7,348 nucleotides of DNA from Anaerolineales bacterium UBA3940 (GCA_002385675.1 DGDY01000312.1:1531-8878); one strand, 5' to 3'. Shown: positions 1-7,321, numbered from the stretch's first letter. Notes: generated by a model from the letters alone, not told the origin. Numbers and translations are program-made.

Positions 1-68
1 TCGGGGAACTGCGCGATCTTCTCCAGTACGGCGGCTTCATCTTTGGCTATTTTGTCAACTGCTGACAT
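1..68 (-). CDS. 5' end of an unidentified gene (partial, runs off the left edge)
   Basis: An ATG at 68 opens a reading frame that stays open to the window edge and gives 22 residues, MSAVDKIAKDEAAVLEKIAQ then FP. An AAGGG ribosome-binding site lies at 76-80 with a 7-nt spacer. The next upstream ATG, at 74, is followed at once by TGA, so 68 is the natural start. The segment looks like a charged amphipathic helix without signal peptide or membrane segment, so a cytoplasmic product is likely. The run VLEKIAQFP resembles, from memory, the stretch just before the core of DUF1801/YdhG-like proteins (VLxKIAxMPEPDRA), but 22 residues are too few for an assignment. The early codons use ATA and AAA and are less GC-rich than the other genes. 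A candidate promoter, and a box shared with radA, lie upstream. Confidence 0.6.
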   Translation of the reverse strand, partial: MSAVDKIAKDEAAVLEKIAQFP

Positions 69-100
69 TCACATTCCCTTCAATACCCAAACGCGAGTGT

Positions 101-117
101 GGTACACATGTTCTAAT
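101..117 (-). promoter_or_regulatory. palindromic operator-like box, copy shared with radA upstream region
   Basis: On the minus strand the element reads ATTAGAACATGTGTACC. It matches the element upstream of radA (4145-4161) at 14 of 17 positions, in the same orientation to its gene and at nearly the same distance from the start codon (32 versus 38 intervening bases). The core GAACATGTGTAC is one mismatch from the GAAC-N4-GTTC pattern of LexA/SOS boxes in Gram-positive bacteria. The identity of the binding protein is inference. The box overlaps the expected transcription start, which would suit a repressor. Confidence 0.45.
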
Positions 118-123
118 ACATGC

Positions 124-152
124 AGTGTACAGGAAAACGTCCGGAGAATCAA
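124..152 (-). promoter_or_regulatory. candidate sigma70-type promoter of the left-edge gene
   Basis: Read on the minus strand, TTGATT (147-152) is followed after exactly 17 nt by TACACT (124-129), with TG directly before the -10 hexamer. Each hexamer matches the consensus at 4 of 6 positions. Initiation would fall near 117, inside the palindromic box at 101-117, and give a leader of about 50 nt. The -35 element is also the T-rich tail of the protease-gene terminator at 153-183. The match is moderate and could be chance. Confidence 0.35.
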
Positions 153-183
153 GACAGGCGGGGATGGAACTTCCCCGCCCGTC
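153..183 (-). terminator. hairpin terminator of the protease gene
   Basis: The hairpin starts 14 bases after the protease stop codon. The minus strand forms a 12-bp stem, GACGGGCGGGGA pairing with TCCCCGCCTGTC, with one G-U pair and a 7-nt loop (agttcca). It is followed by TTGATTCT, a short and broken T tract. The GC-rich stem close behind a stop codon fits a rho-independent terminator, but the poor T run makes it imperfect. Confidence 0.7.
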
Positions 184-197
184 CCTGCAACAGTCAG

Positions 198-2594
198 CTA
201 GTTACCCGCCCCGTTCAGCGCCAGATCGACCGCCTCGTCCGCGTCGACCAGGCCGAAGCCGTAGGCGTTGTTCTGCGGGCCGTCGGTCGCGCCGCACAGG
301 TCCGGCGCGGATTGCGGGTCGGCGGTGCTGGTGATCAGCGCCTCTGTCGCGTCGATATCGCCCACGAGGTCGGGGTTGGCCGACCACAGCAGCGCGACCA
401 GCCCGGCGACGTGCGGCCCGGCCATCGACGTGCCATCAAGCCGGGCGTAGCCGCCGCCCGGCACGCTGGAGAGAACGCCCTGCCCCGGCGCGACGACATC
501 CGGCTTGATCCGCCCGCTTCCATCCACGAGCACCGGCCCCCGGCTGCTGAAGATCGTGACGGAGCCAGACTCGTCCACCGCGCCGATGCTGAACGCGGCG
601 TCTGCCGTGGCGGGCACGCCGACGGTGGCACAGTCCGGCCCGTCGTTCCCGGCGCTCGCCACGAACATCTGCCCGGCGTTGCGCAGGTGCTCAACACCGA
701 TGTAGAGCGTCTGCCCGTCACAGCCCTCCTCCGGCGGGCAGCCCCATGAGTTGCTCGTCAGGTCCGCGCCAAGCTCCGGCCTGCCCTCGGTGAGGGGATC
801 GCCGTTCTGCGGGTGCGGCGCAAACAGGAACTGCATGCAGTCGAGGTAGTAGGCGGGGTTGCCGAGGTTGCGGCCCAGGTTGCGGCAGGCGATCCACTGT
901 GCGCCGGGCGCAACGCCGATGCCGTTCTGCCCCACGATCGTGCCGGTGGTGTGCGTGCCGTGCCCACCCGTATCGATAGGCTCGGTCGTGCCCTCCCAGG
1001 GGTCGAACCACCGGTACTCGTGGTCGCCGTCCGCGCCGAGGTAGGTTTCGCGCAGCGCCGGGTGCTGCCAGTCCGCGCCGCTGTCCGCAATGCCGACAAC
1101 GATGCCCTCGCCGGTCACGCCGAACTCGGCCCACACCCGCTCCGCGTCGATGGCGTCCACGCCCCAGGCGAGTTCGGGGGCCGGCTCCTCGCCTACCAGT
1201 GTGCTGAGGCTGATCGGCTGGGCAAAGGCGGGCAGCGGTCGCGCACGGGGCGTGTCGAGCGTCTTCCACACGTCGGGGCGGCGTTCAAGCTGCCCGCGCA
1301 GCAGCGGGTTGAACGTCTCGACCTCCAGCGCGTTGACGAGATAGTAGGGCGTGTATGTCACGCCCCGTGCGTCGAGCATGGCGCGGATGTCGGCCTGCGT
1401 CTCGAGCGCGTGCGCGGTCAGGGTCTCGTAGACTGCCGTGTAGCGCGCCTCCTGCCCGTCAAGGTCGCGGGCGAAGGACGTGTTCGCCTGATCCTCCAGC
1501 ACGACGAGGTAGCTGAAGGGCTGGAGGCCCGGCTGCCCGGCGAGGGCGTAGAGCAGGCCCACGCCGATCAGCACGATAGCGGCAAACCCGGCGGGCAGCA
1601 CGGCGCGGCGCGCCACGCGGGTGGCGAACCGGCGCACCACCAGCAGGATGACGGCGATCACCCCGCCCGCCAGCAGCGAAACCGGCACGGCGGGAGCCCA
1701 GGCGGTGGCCATCTCCTCCAGCATCCAGTCGCCCTCGAAGGCCTCTGCCCACGCGAGCGGCAGTAGCAGGAGCGGCAGGAAGAAGGCCACCAGCCGCCCG
1801 ATATGCCCGCGCCGGGCAGGCTCCGCGCCGAGGGCAAGCAGCGCCCCCGCGACAAACCCGACAGGCAGCAGCGCTCCAAAGAGCATCAGACCATGCAGCA
1901 TGTAGCCTCGTGAGGCCAGCAGCCCCGGCACGAGCGCAGTGATCACCGCGCCGGTGAGCATCGCCGCCCAGAAGGGCCGCTCGGAGAGGAAGGCGGAGTC
2001 AAAGGCGAAGATGGCGGCGCTGATCGCGGCGGCGGTCAGTGCCGCGCCGAGCGCCTCCATCACGGCATGGAGCAGTTCGGCGGGGGTGCCGAGCGCCCCC
2101 ACGACGACCCAGCCCGCTGACATGATCAGCCCCAGCGCCGCGCCGAGCCAGACAGCTCCCCGCGCCGCATCCGCCCCGGCGGAGAGGCGGCGGCGCACCA
2201 TGAGGGCGATTGCCAGCCCGTAGACGAGCAGCACGAGCGGCCTGACCCAGCCGGGCACGTTGCCCCACTGCAGCGCGAGGTCGAGCGTGACCAGCCCACC
2301 GCTCAGCGCCGCGTAGCCGCCCGCCAGCGCGAGCGCAAGCGCCGCCCCGCGCCACAGCCCCAGACGCGGTGGCCTGAGCAGCAGCGCCACTAGCCCGAAG
2401 GGGATGATCAGGCCGAGTGCGTAGAACGCCGTGAATACGCCCATCAGCACGGGTGTCACGGCGAGCAGGGAAAAGAGCCACACGACCCCGGCGACAACAA
2501 TGACGGCGAGGGCGGCAAGGGTAATGGCGACCGGGGCGCAGCCGGTATCGCGTATCTCAGCAGGTGGAGGGTTGGGGGATGGGGTGTCGGTCAT
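198..2594 (-). CDS. polytopic membrane subtilisin-like serine protease (S8, bacillopeptidase-F-like) with I9-type propeptide
   Basis: This 798-residue protein is a predicted membrane-tethered endopeptidase. Residues 22-353 hold about 11 hydrophobic helices (roughly 22-45, 50-73, 82-105, 117-133, 145-167, 178-199, 208-228, 232-256, 265-286, 301-321, 332-353). Arg-rich loops follow helices 2, 4, 6, 8 and 10, and an acidic loop follows helix 9. This predicts an inside N-terminus and a catalytic domain outside the membrane. Residues about 361-450 (from SYLVVLEDQANTS to RRPDVWKTL) resemble an inhibitor-I9 propeptide. The S8 domain (about 475-795) has Asp504 (GIADSG), His545 (GGHGTHTTG), oxyanion Asn650 (SAGNDG) and Ser723 (DGTSMAGPHVAG), so it should be active. 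Cys570, 586, 619, 625, 655 and 767 could form disulfides. The ATG at 2594 is preceded by AAGGA (2603-2607) with an 8-nt spacer. Stop is TAG, with a terminator behind it. The substrate is unknown. The usual subtilase has a simple signal peptide, so the large membrane module is the odd feature. Confidence 0.93.
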   Translation of the reverse strand: MTDTPSPNPPPAEIRDTGCAPVAITLAALAVIVVAGVVWLFSLLAVTPVLMGVFTAFYALGLIIPFGLVALLLRPPRLGLWRGAALALALAGGYAALSGGLVTLDLALQWGNVPGWVRPLVLLVYGLAIALMVRRRLSAGADAARGAVWLGAALGLIMSAGWVVVGALGTPAELLHAVMEALGAALTAAAISAAIFAFDSAFLSERPFWAAMLTGAVITALVPGLLASRGYMLHGLMLFGALLPVGFVAGALLALGAEPARRGHIGRLVAFFLPLLLLPLAWAEAFEGDWMLEEMATAWAPAVPVSLLAGGVIAVILLVVRRFATRVARRAVLPAGFAAIVLIGVGLLYALAGQPGLQPFSYLVVLEDQANTSFARDLDGQEARYTAVYETLTAHALETQADIRAMLDARGVTYTPYYLVNALEVETFNPLLRGQLERRPDVWKTLDTPRARPLPAFAQPISLSTLVGEEPAPELAWGVDAIDAERVWAEFGVTGEGIVVGIADSGADWQHPALRETYLGADGDHEYRWFDPWEGTTEPIDTGGHGTHTTGTIVGQNGIGVAPGAQWIACRNLGRNLGNPAYYLDCMQFLFAPHPQNGDPLTEGRPELGADLTSNSWGCPPEEGCDGQTLYIGVEHLRNAGQMFVASAGNDGPDCATVGVPATADAAFSIGAVDESGSVTIFSSRGPVLVDGSGRIKPDVVAPGQGVLSSVPGGGYARLDGTSMAGPHVAGLVALLWSANPDLVGDIDATEALITSTADPQSAPDLCGATDGPQNNAYGFGLVDADEAVDLALNGAGN

Positions 2595-2624
2595 GGCTGT
2601 GTTCCTTGCATGAAAGCGTGGTGA

Positions 2625-2653
2625 ATAATAAAGGCTTCGTGTTAGAAGTCCCT
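2625..2653 (-). promoter_or_regulatory. weak candidate promoter of the protease gene
   Basis: On the minus strand TATTAT (2625-2630) is a 5/6 match to a -10 hexamer in a locally AT-rich stretch. It lies 30 bases upstream of the protease ATG, which would give a leader of about 24 nt carrying the AAGGA site. The hexamer 17 nt further upstream, AGGGAC (2648-2653), is a poor -35. The gene may instead depend on an activator or on read-through from radA. Confidence 0.3.
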
Positions 2654-2657
2654 GTTT

Positions 2658-2718
2658 GTAGGGGCAGGTCTATTGATGCGGTCGATGTGGAGCATCGCGC
2701 ATCACGACCTGCCTCTAC
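2658..2718. repeat. 61-nt nested long hairpin between radA and the protease gene
   Basis: Three nested inverted repeats fold into one long stem. The outer arms are GTAGGGGCAGGTC (2658-2670) and GACCTGCCTCTAC (2706-2718), with one mismatch. The middle arms are TGATGCG (2674-2680) and CGCATCA (2698-2704). The inner arms are CGATG (2683-2687) and CATCG (2693-2697) around a 5-nt loop. About 25 pairs form with only small bulges. It starts 20 bases after the radA stop codon and has no T tract on the radA-sense strand, so it is not a standard terminator. TTTT follows it only on the plus strand, where no gene reads in. The first 27 bases match 7322-7348 at 23 positions, so this is a dispersed REP-like element. 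Confidence 0.75.
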
Positions 2719-2738
2719 TTTTCCATTTGCTAAGCCCC

Positions 2739-4106
<1,368 letters not shown>

Positions 4107-4144
4107 GGTCGCCTCTGGGTGAGTGCTCTGCCGCCGGATGGAAC

Positions 4145-4161
4145 GGCACATATGTGCTAAT
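4145..4161 (-). promoter_or_regulatory. palindromic operator-like box upstream of radA
   Basis: The minus strand reads ATTAGCACATATGTGCC and contains the perfect 12-bp palindrome GCACATATGTGC (4146-4157). It is 14/17 identical to the element at 101-117, in the same orientation to its downstream gene. It sits just after the predicted radA transcription start and 38 bases before the ATG, a position suited to a repressor. The half-site pattern GnACAT/ATGTnC is compatible with, but weaker than, a GAAC-N4-GTTC SOS box. With radA as target, DNA-damage control is a plausible inference and not shown. Confidence 0.5.
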
Positions 4162-4174
4162 TCGTGATGGGGTA

Positions 4175-4203
4175 ATTGTATAACCAGCCGGGGCGAATGG
4201 CTA
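4175..4203 (-). promoter_or_regulatory. candidate radA promoter
   Basis: On the minus strand TAGCCA (4198-4203, 4/6 match to -35) is followed after 17 nt by TACAAT (4175-4180, 5/6 match to -10). Initiation would be near 4168, giving a leader of about 60 nt that contains the palindromic box at 4145-4161. It lies between radA and the repeat cluster, so it is not derived from the repeats. Confidence 0.45.
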
Positions 4204-4239
4204 GTTTCGGGACGGGGGGTGTTAAAAGTTGACCCCACC

Positions 4240-4266
4240 CGTGCAGTTGGCGAAGCCAACTGCACG
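4240..4266. repeat. perfect 12-bp hairpin with 3-nt loop
   Basis: CGTGCAGTTGGC pairs perfectly with GCCAACTGCACG around a GAA loop. It sits inside unit 1 exactly where unit 2 has only 8 unrelated bases, so it looks like an inserted or exchanged module. No T tract follows on either strand, so a terminator role is unlikely. Confidence 0.8.
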
Positions 4267-4329
4267 CCCTCATCCCGCATTGCAGGGAGGGGGTGATACA
4301 CTTGCCGCCTTATGCTATCGCGAGATCGC

Positions 4330-4357
4330 GTAAGGGCGCAGCATGCTGCGCCCCTAC
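4330..4357. repeat. 28-bp near-perfect palindrome, GCAGCATGCTGC core
   Basis: Two 14-nt arms meet without a loop: GTAAGGGCGCAGCA and TGCTGCGCCCCTAC, with one mismatch. The outer arm (GTARGGGC / GCCCCTAC) is the one used by the palindromes at 2658-2718 and 4494-4522, while the core differs. Extruded DNA or RNA would form a strong stem. Confidence 0.8.
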
Positions 4358-4389
4358 CATTCATGTTGTTTGTGTTATTCAGGGTCGGA

Positions 4390-4410
4390 GCCGCGACGTT
4401 TAGTCGCGGC
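4390..4410. repeat. 8-bp hairpin GCCGCGAC-gttta-GTCGCGGC
   Basis: A perfect 8-bp stem with a 5-nt loop lies immediately before repeat unit 2. It may be the counterpart, placed differently, of the hairpin module in unit 1. Neither strand has a T tract after it. Confidence 0.65.
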
Positions 4411-4413
4411 GGC

Positions 4414-4522
4414 TTGACGCCACCCCCCGACGCCTCATCCCACATTGTAAGGAGGGGGTGTTATCGCGGCGGTTTGGCCTTCCGAAAATTGCGGTAGGGG
4501 CAGGTCTCAGACCCGCCCCTAC
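4414..4522. repeat. compound palindromic repeat, unit 2
   Basis: The unit has TTGACGCCACCC (4414-4425, 11/12 identical to unit 1), then the 30-bp block starting CTCATCCCACATTG (4434-4463, 26/30 identical), then a 30-nt spacer, then a 29-nt palindrome (4494-4522). Compared with unit 1 the 27-nt hairpin is missing and the core of the terminal palindrome is exchanged. Start-to-start distance between the 30-bp blocks is 165 bp. Confidence 0.65.
4494..4522. repeat. 29-nt near-perfect palindrome, GGTCT core
   Basis: The arms GTAGGGGCAGGTCT and AGACCCGCCCCTAC pair with a single mismatch around one central C. The left arm GTAGGGGCAGGTC is identical to the outer arm at 2658-2670, although the two loci are 1.8 kb apart. 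This ties the radA-downstream hairpin to the intergenic cluster. Confidence 0.8.
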
Positions 4523-4546
4523 TCCGCTGCCCGGGATGAGACCTGC
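4500..4546. repeat. 10-bp inverted repeat overlapping the unit 2 palindrome
   Basis: GCAGGTCTCA (4500-4509) is perfectly complementary to TGAGACCTGC (4537-4546) with a 27-nt spacer. Its left arm is part of the palindrome at 4494-4522, so the two stems exclude each other. It lies upstream of the predicted glgP transcription start, so it is not part of that leader. Confidence 0.55.
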
Positions 4547-4608
4547 GTTAGCCAACCACGCCACCCTGCGTGTACAATCGGCGGGCGCGGCGTGCGGCAT
4601 GACGCCGT

Positions 4609-4637
4609 ATGACAGTTTTCGCCGCATTTTCTATACT
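4609..4637 (+). promoter_or_regulatory. sigma70-type promoter of glgP
   Basis: ATGACA (4609-4614, 5/6 match to TTGACA) is followed after exactly 17 nt by TATACT (4632-4637, 5/6 match to TATAAT), and then by an AT-rich stretch. Initiation near 4644 would give a leader of about 70 nt. This is the best promoter match in the window. A hairpin CGGCGT/ACGCCG (4588-4593 with 4602-4607) lies just before the -35. Confidence 0.65.
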
Positions 4638-4715
4638 TAAAAACAGCACTTCGAGTCTTATTGTCACCGCTTGCCATCAAGATCCACATGTGTTGGACGA
4701 GTTGGGAGACCACCC

Positions 4716-7292
4716 ATGCGACCCATTCAAACCTTTACCGTCGTCTCGAGGCTTCCGCAGGAGCTGAGCCGCCTGCCGGAGCTCGCCTACAACATCCGCT
4801 GGAGCTGGGACCATGAGACGATCGCCCTGTTTCAGCGAATGGGCGGCGACCTCTGGGAGGAGAGCGGGCACAACCCGGTGCGGATGCTCGGCCTGCTGAG
4901 CCAGACCCGCCTCGACGCCCTCGCCCGTGACGAGGGCTTTATGGCGCACTACCAGCGGGTGCTGGACGACTTCGACAATTACATGCAGCAGCGCTCCAGG
5001 CACGCCTGGTACCCGCAGGAGTTCGGCGCGGAGGAGCAGCCGCAGATCGCTTACTTCTCGTTCGAGTTTGGCCTGACCGAGAGCATCCCGAACTACTCTG
5101 GCGGCCTCGGCGTGCTGGCTGGTGACCATCTGAAGGCGGCCAGCGACCTGAACGTGCCGCTCGTCGGCGTGGGCCTGCTGTACCAGCAGGGCTACTTCCG
5201 CCAGTACCTCAACGTCGACGGCTGGCAGCAGGAGCTTTACCCGGAGAACGACTTCTACACCATGCCCCTGCGGCAGGTCACGGATGACAGGGGCGAGCGG
5301 ATCATCATCAGCGTGGACCTGCTGGGGCAGCCCGTCTACGCGCAGATCTGGCGCGTCGAGGTCGGGCGCATCAACCTGTACCTGCTTGACACCAACATCC
5401 CCGAGAACCACGACAAGGCCGCGCAGGACCTCACCGATCAGCTTTACGGCGGTGACCGCGAGATGCGCATCCGGCAGGAGATTCTGCTGGGCATCGGCGG
5501 GCTGCGGGCGCTGCACGCGATGGGCATCGAGCCTGCCGTCTGCCACATGAACGAGGGGCACTCGGCCTTCCTGGCGGTGGAGCGGGCGCGCATCCTGATG
5601 GAGCGCTACGGTATGACCTTCCAGGAGGCGGCGGCCATCACCTCGGCGAGCAACGTCTTTACGACGCACACACCCGTCCCGGCGGGCAACGACTACTTCG
5701 CGCCGGACCTCGTCGAGAAGTATTTTGTGGATTACCGGCAGCAGCTTGGCCTCGACCGCGAGGAGTTTCTGGCGCTCGGGCGGCAGGACGCGAACAACCC
5801 GCGCGAGTATTTCTGCATGACGATCCTCGCGCTGCGCATGTCTGCCTTTGCCAACGGCGTGAGCCGCCTGCACGGGGAGGTTGCCCGCGACATGTGGCAG
5901 GACATCTACCCCGATGTGCCGGTGCGCGAGGTGCCGATCACGTCGATCACCAACGGCGTGCACACCTTCACGTGGGTCTCGCGGGACCTCGCCGGGCTGT
6001 TCGACCGCTATCTCGGCCCGCGCTGGCGCGACGACCCGACGGATCAGCGGGTGTGGCAGCGGGCTATGGACATCCCCGACGAGGAACTGTGGCGCGTCCA
6101 CGAGCGGCGGCGTGCCCGGCTGGTGGCCTTCGCCCGCCAGCACCTGGTGAAGCAGCTCAAGAACCGGGGCGCGCCCCCGCACGAGATCGACATGGCTCGC
6201 GAGGCGCTCGACCCCGACGTGCTGACAATCGGCTTTGCGCGCCGCTTCGCGACGTACAAGCGCGCTACCCTGCTGCTGCACGACCCGGACCGCTTCAGAA
6301 GCCTGCTCTGCGACACCGACCGGCCCATCCAGTTCATCTTCGCCGGGAAGGCGCACCCGCACGACGTGGAGGGCAAGGAGTTCATCCGGCAGATCGTGCA
6401 TTTCGCGCGGACGGCGGAGTGCCGCAACCGCATTGTCTTCCTTGAGGATTACGACATGGTCATCGCCCGCTATCTGGTGCAGGGCGCCGATGTGTGGCTC
6501 AACACGCCGCGCCGCCCGCTGGAGGCCAGCGGCACCAGCGGCATGAAGGCTGCGCTGAACGGCGTGCTCAACCTGAGCGAACTGGACGGCTGGTGGGCGG
6601 AGGCCTACCGTCCCCACCTCGGCTGGGCGATTGGCGCGGGCGAAACCTACGAGGACAAGGAGCTTCAGGACAAGATCGAGTCGAACGCGGTGTATGACCT
6701 GCTGGAGCAGGACATCATCCCGACGTTCTATGACCGTGGCTCGGACAACCTCCCGCGCGGCTGGATCCAGCGCATGAAGAACTCGCTGCGCGAGCTGGCG
6801 CCGGTCTACAACACGGCGCGGATGGTACAGGAGTACACGCGGCGCTTCTACTACCCGGCGCTGGAGAAGTACCGCTATTTCAGCACAGACAACTACGAGA
6901 TCGGCAGGGACTTCGCCGCCTGGCTGGGCCGCCTGCGCCAGCACTGGGGCAGCCTCGCCTTCGGGGAGATCACCGCGTCGTTCGATGGTGAGGTGCGCGT
7001 TGGCGATGCGCTGGGCATCGACGCGGAGGTGTACCTCGGCGAGCTGGACCCGGAGGACGTGGCGGTGCAGCTCTATGAAGGCCCGCTGAACACGAACGGC
7101 GAGATCGAGCAGGGGCGCGCGCGCAACATGGTGCTCCAGGGCCCCAGCGACAACCGGCAGGGGTGGTATCGCTACCACGTGGACTTTGTGTCGGAGTCGG
7201 CAGGGCGGCACGGCTACACCATCCGCCTGATCCCCCGTCACCTGGAGGTGCGCCGCACGCTGCACCTGGGGCTGATCCGCTGGGCGGGGTGA
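4716..7292 (+). CDS. glgP: alpha-glucan (glycogen/maltodextrin) phosphorylase with N-terminal DUF3417
   Basis: The enzyme releases glucose-1-phosphate from alpha-1,4-glucan ends using phosphate and pyridoxal phosphate, in the cytoplasm, for glycogen or maltodextrin use. The 858-residue length suits the DUF3417-containing bacterial type (TIGR02094-like). DUF3417 covers about 12-110 (LPELAYNIRWSWDHE at 20-34). Phosphorylase motifs follow: AYFSFEFGL (112-120), SGGLGVLAGDHLKAASD (128-144), CHMNEGHS (276-283), HTPVPAGND (318-326), ITNGVH (411-416), and RRFATYKR (509-516), whose Arg510 and Lys515 align with phosphate-site residues of muscle phosphorylase. EASGTSGMKAALNG holds Lys611, the expected PLP lysine. 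The C-terminus forms a beta-rich tail ending GLIRWAG. The ATG at 4716 has GGGAG at 4704-4708 with a 7-nt spacer and follows a good promoter. A TTG at 4671 would add 15 residues unlike the family. No other glycogen gene is in the window. Confidence 0.96.
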   Translation: MRPIQTFTVVSRLPQELSRLPELAYNIRWSWDHETIALFQRMGGDLWEESGHNPVRMLGLLSQTRLDALARDEGFMAHYQRVLDDFDNYMQQRSRHAWYPQEFGAEEQPQIAYFSFEFGLTESIPNYSGGLGVLAGDHLKAASDLNVPLVGVGLLYQQGYFRQYLNVDGWQQELYPENDFYTMPLRQVTDDRGERIIISVDLLGQPVYAQIWRVEVGRINLYLLDTNIPENHDKAAQDLTDQLYGGDREMRIRQEILLGIGGLRALHAMGIEPAVCHMNEGHSAFLAVERARILMERYGMTFQEAAAITSASNVFTTHTPVPAGNDYFAPDLVEKYFVDYRQQLGLDREEFLALGRQDANNPREYFCMTILALRMSAFANGVSRLHGEVARDMWQDIYPDVPVREVPITSITNGVHTFTWVSRDLAGLFDRYLGPRWRDDPTDQRVWQRAMDIPDEELWRVHERRRARLVAFARQHLVKQLKNRGAPPHEIDMAREALDPDVLTIGFARRFATYKRATLLLHDPDRFRSLLCDTDRPIQFIFAGKAHPHDVEGKEFIRQIVHFARTAECRNRIVFLEDYDMVIARYLVQGADVWLNTPRRPLEASGTSGMKAALNGVLNLSELDGWWAEAYRPHLGWAIGAGETYEDKELQDKIESNAVYDLLEQDIIPTFYDRGSDNLPRGWIQRMKNSLRELAPVYNTARMVQEYTRRFYYPALEKYRYFSTDNYEIGRDFAAWLGRLRQHWGSLAFGEITASFDGEVRVGDALGIDAEVYLGELDPEDVAVQLYEGPLNTNGEIEQGRARNMVLQGPSDNRQGWYRYHVDFVSESAGRHGYTIRLIPRHLEVRRTLHLGLIRWAG

Positions 7293-7321
7293 TTTATACC
7301 GTCGACTGAGCGGCAGACATG

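Larger units (their letters stand above)
4229..4357. repeat. compound palindromic repeat, unit 1
   Basis: The unit has these blocks in order: TTGACCCCACCC (4229-4240); a 12-bp hairpin with GAA loop (4240-4266); a 30-bp block starting CTCATCCCGCATTG (4269-4298); a 31-nt spacer ending in the small palindrome CGCGAGATCGCG (4320-4331); and a 28-bp palindrome (4330-4357). Unit 2 (4414-4522) has the same order and nearly the same spacing, which shows the blocks are one element. The 30-bp block is 26/30 identical between units. No coding potential is seen. Confidence 0.65.
4107..4715. other. 609-bp divergent intergenic region rich in palindromes
   Basis: No credible gene lies here. The short open frames are GC-driven and cross the repeats. 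The radA-proximal part (4107-4203) carries the radA ribosome-binding site, the palindromic box and a promoter. The middle (4229-4546) is a cluster of palindromes forming two similar compound units. The glgP-proximal part (4609-4715) carries a sigma70-type promoter and the glgP leader. The repeats therefore sit between two divergent promoters without covering either. Confidence 0.8.

Noticed and set aside
813..1766. 317-codon open frame on the plus strand, opposite the protease gene
   Set aside because: Same GC-driven shadow effect; it overlaps the propeptide and catalytic coding region, has low-complexity content and no ribosome-binding site.
2658..2718. Rho-independent terminator of radA
   Set aside because: The stem is strong but the radA-sense strand continues with AAACAGGG and not a T tract.
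4107..4445. 113-residue N-terminal extension of RadA
   Set aside because: The frame is open, but the added part crosses the promoter and repeat unit 1. The family starts at the zinc finger, and the ATG at 4106 has a ribosome-binding site.
4229..4522. CRISPR array or tandem direct-repeat array
   Set aside because: Only two copies exist, they are imperfect, and they are made of palindromes with unequal spacing, with no regular unique spacers.
4571..4578. Second glgP promoter at TGTACAAT
   Set aside because: The -10-like sequence lacks a credible -35 at 16-18 nt and is weaker than the promoter at 4609-4637.
4671..4715. TTG start for glgP at 4671
   Set aside because: It would add 15 residues unlike the family. 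The ATG at 4716 has GGGAG at ideal spacing.
4677..7265. 862-codon open frame on the minus strand, opposite glgP
   Set aside because: It is antisense to a gene with all phosphorylase motifs. G/C-ending codons remove stops from the opposite strand. Its translation is rich in Arg, Val, Ala and His and shows no domain I can recognise.
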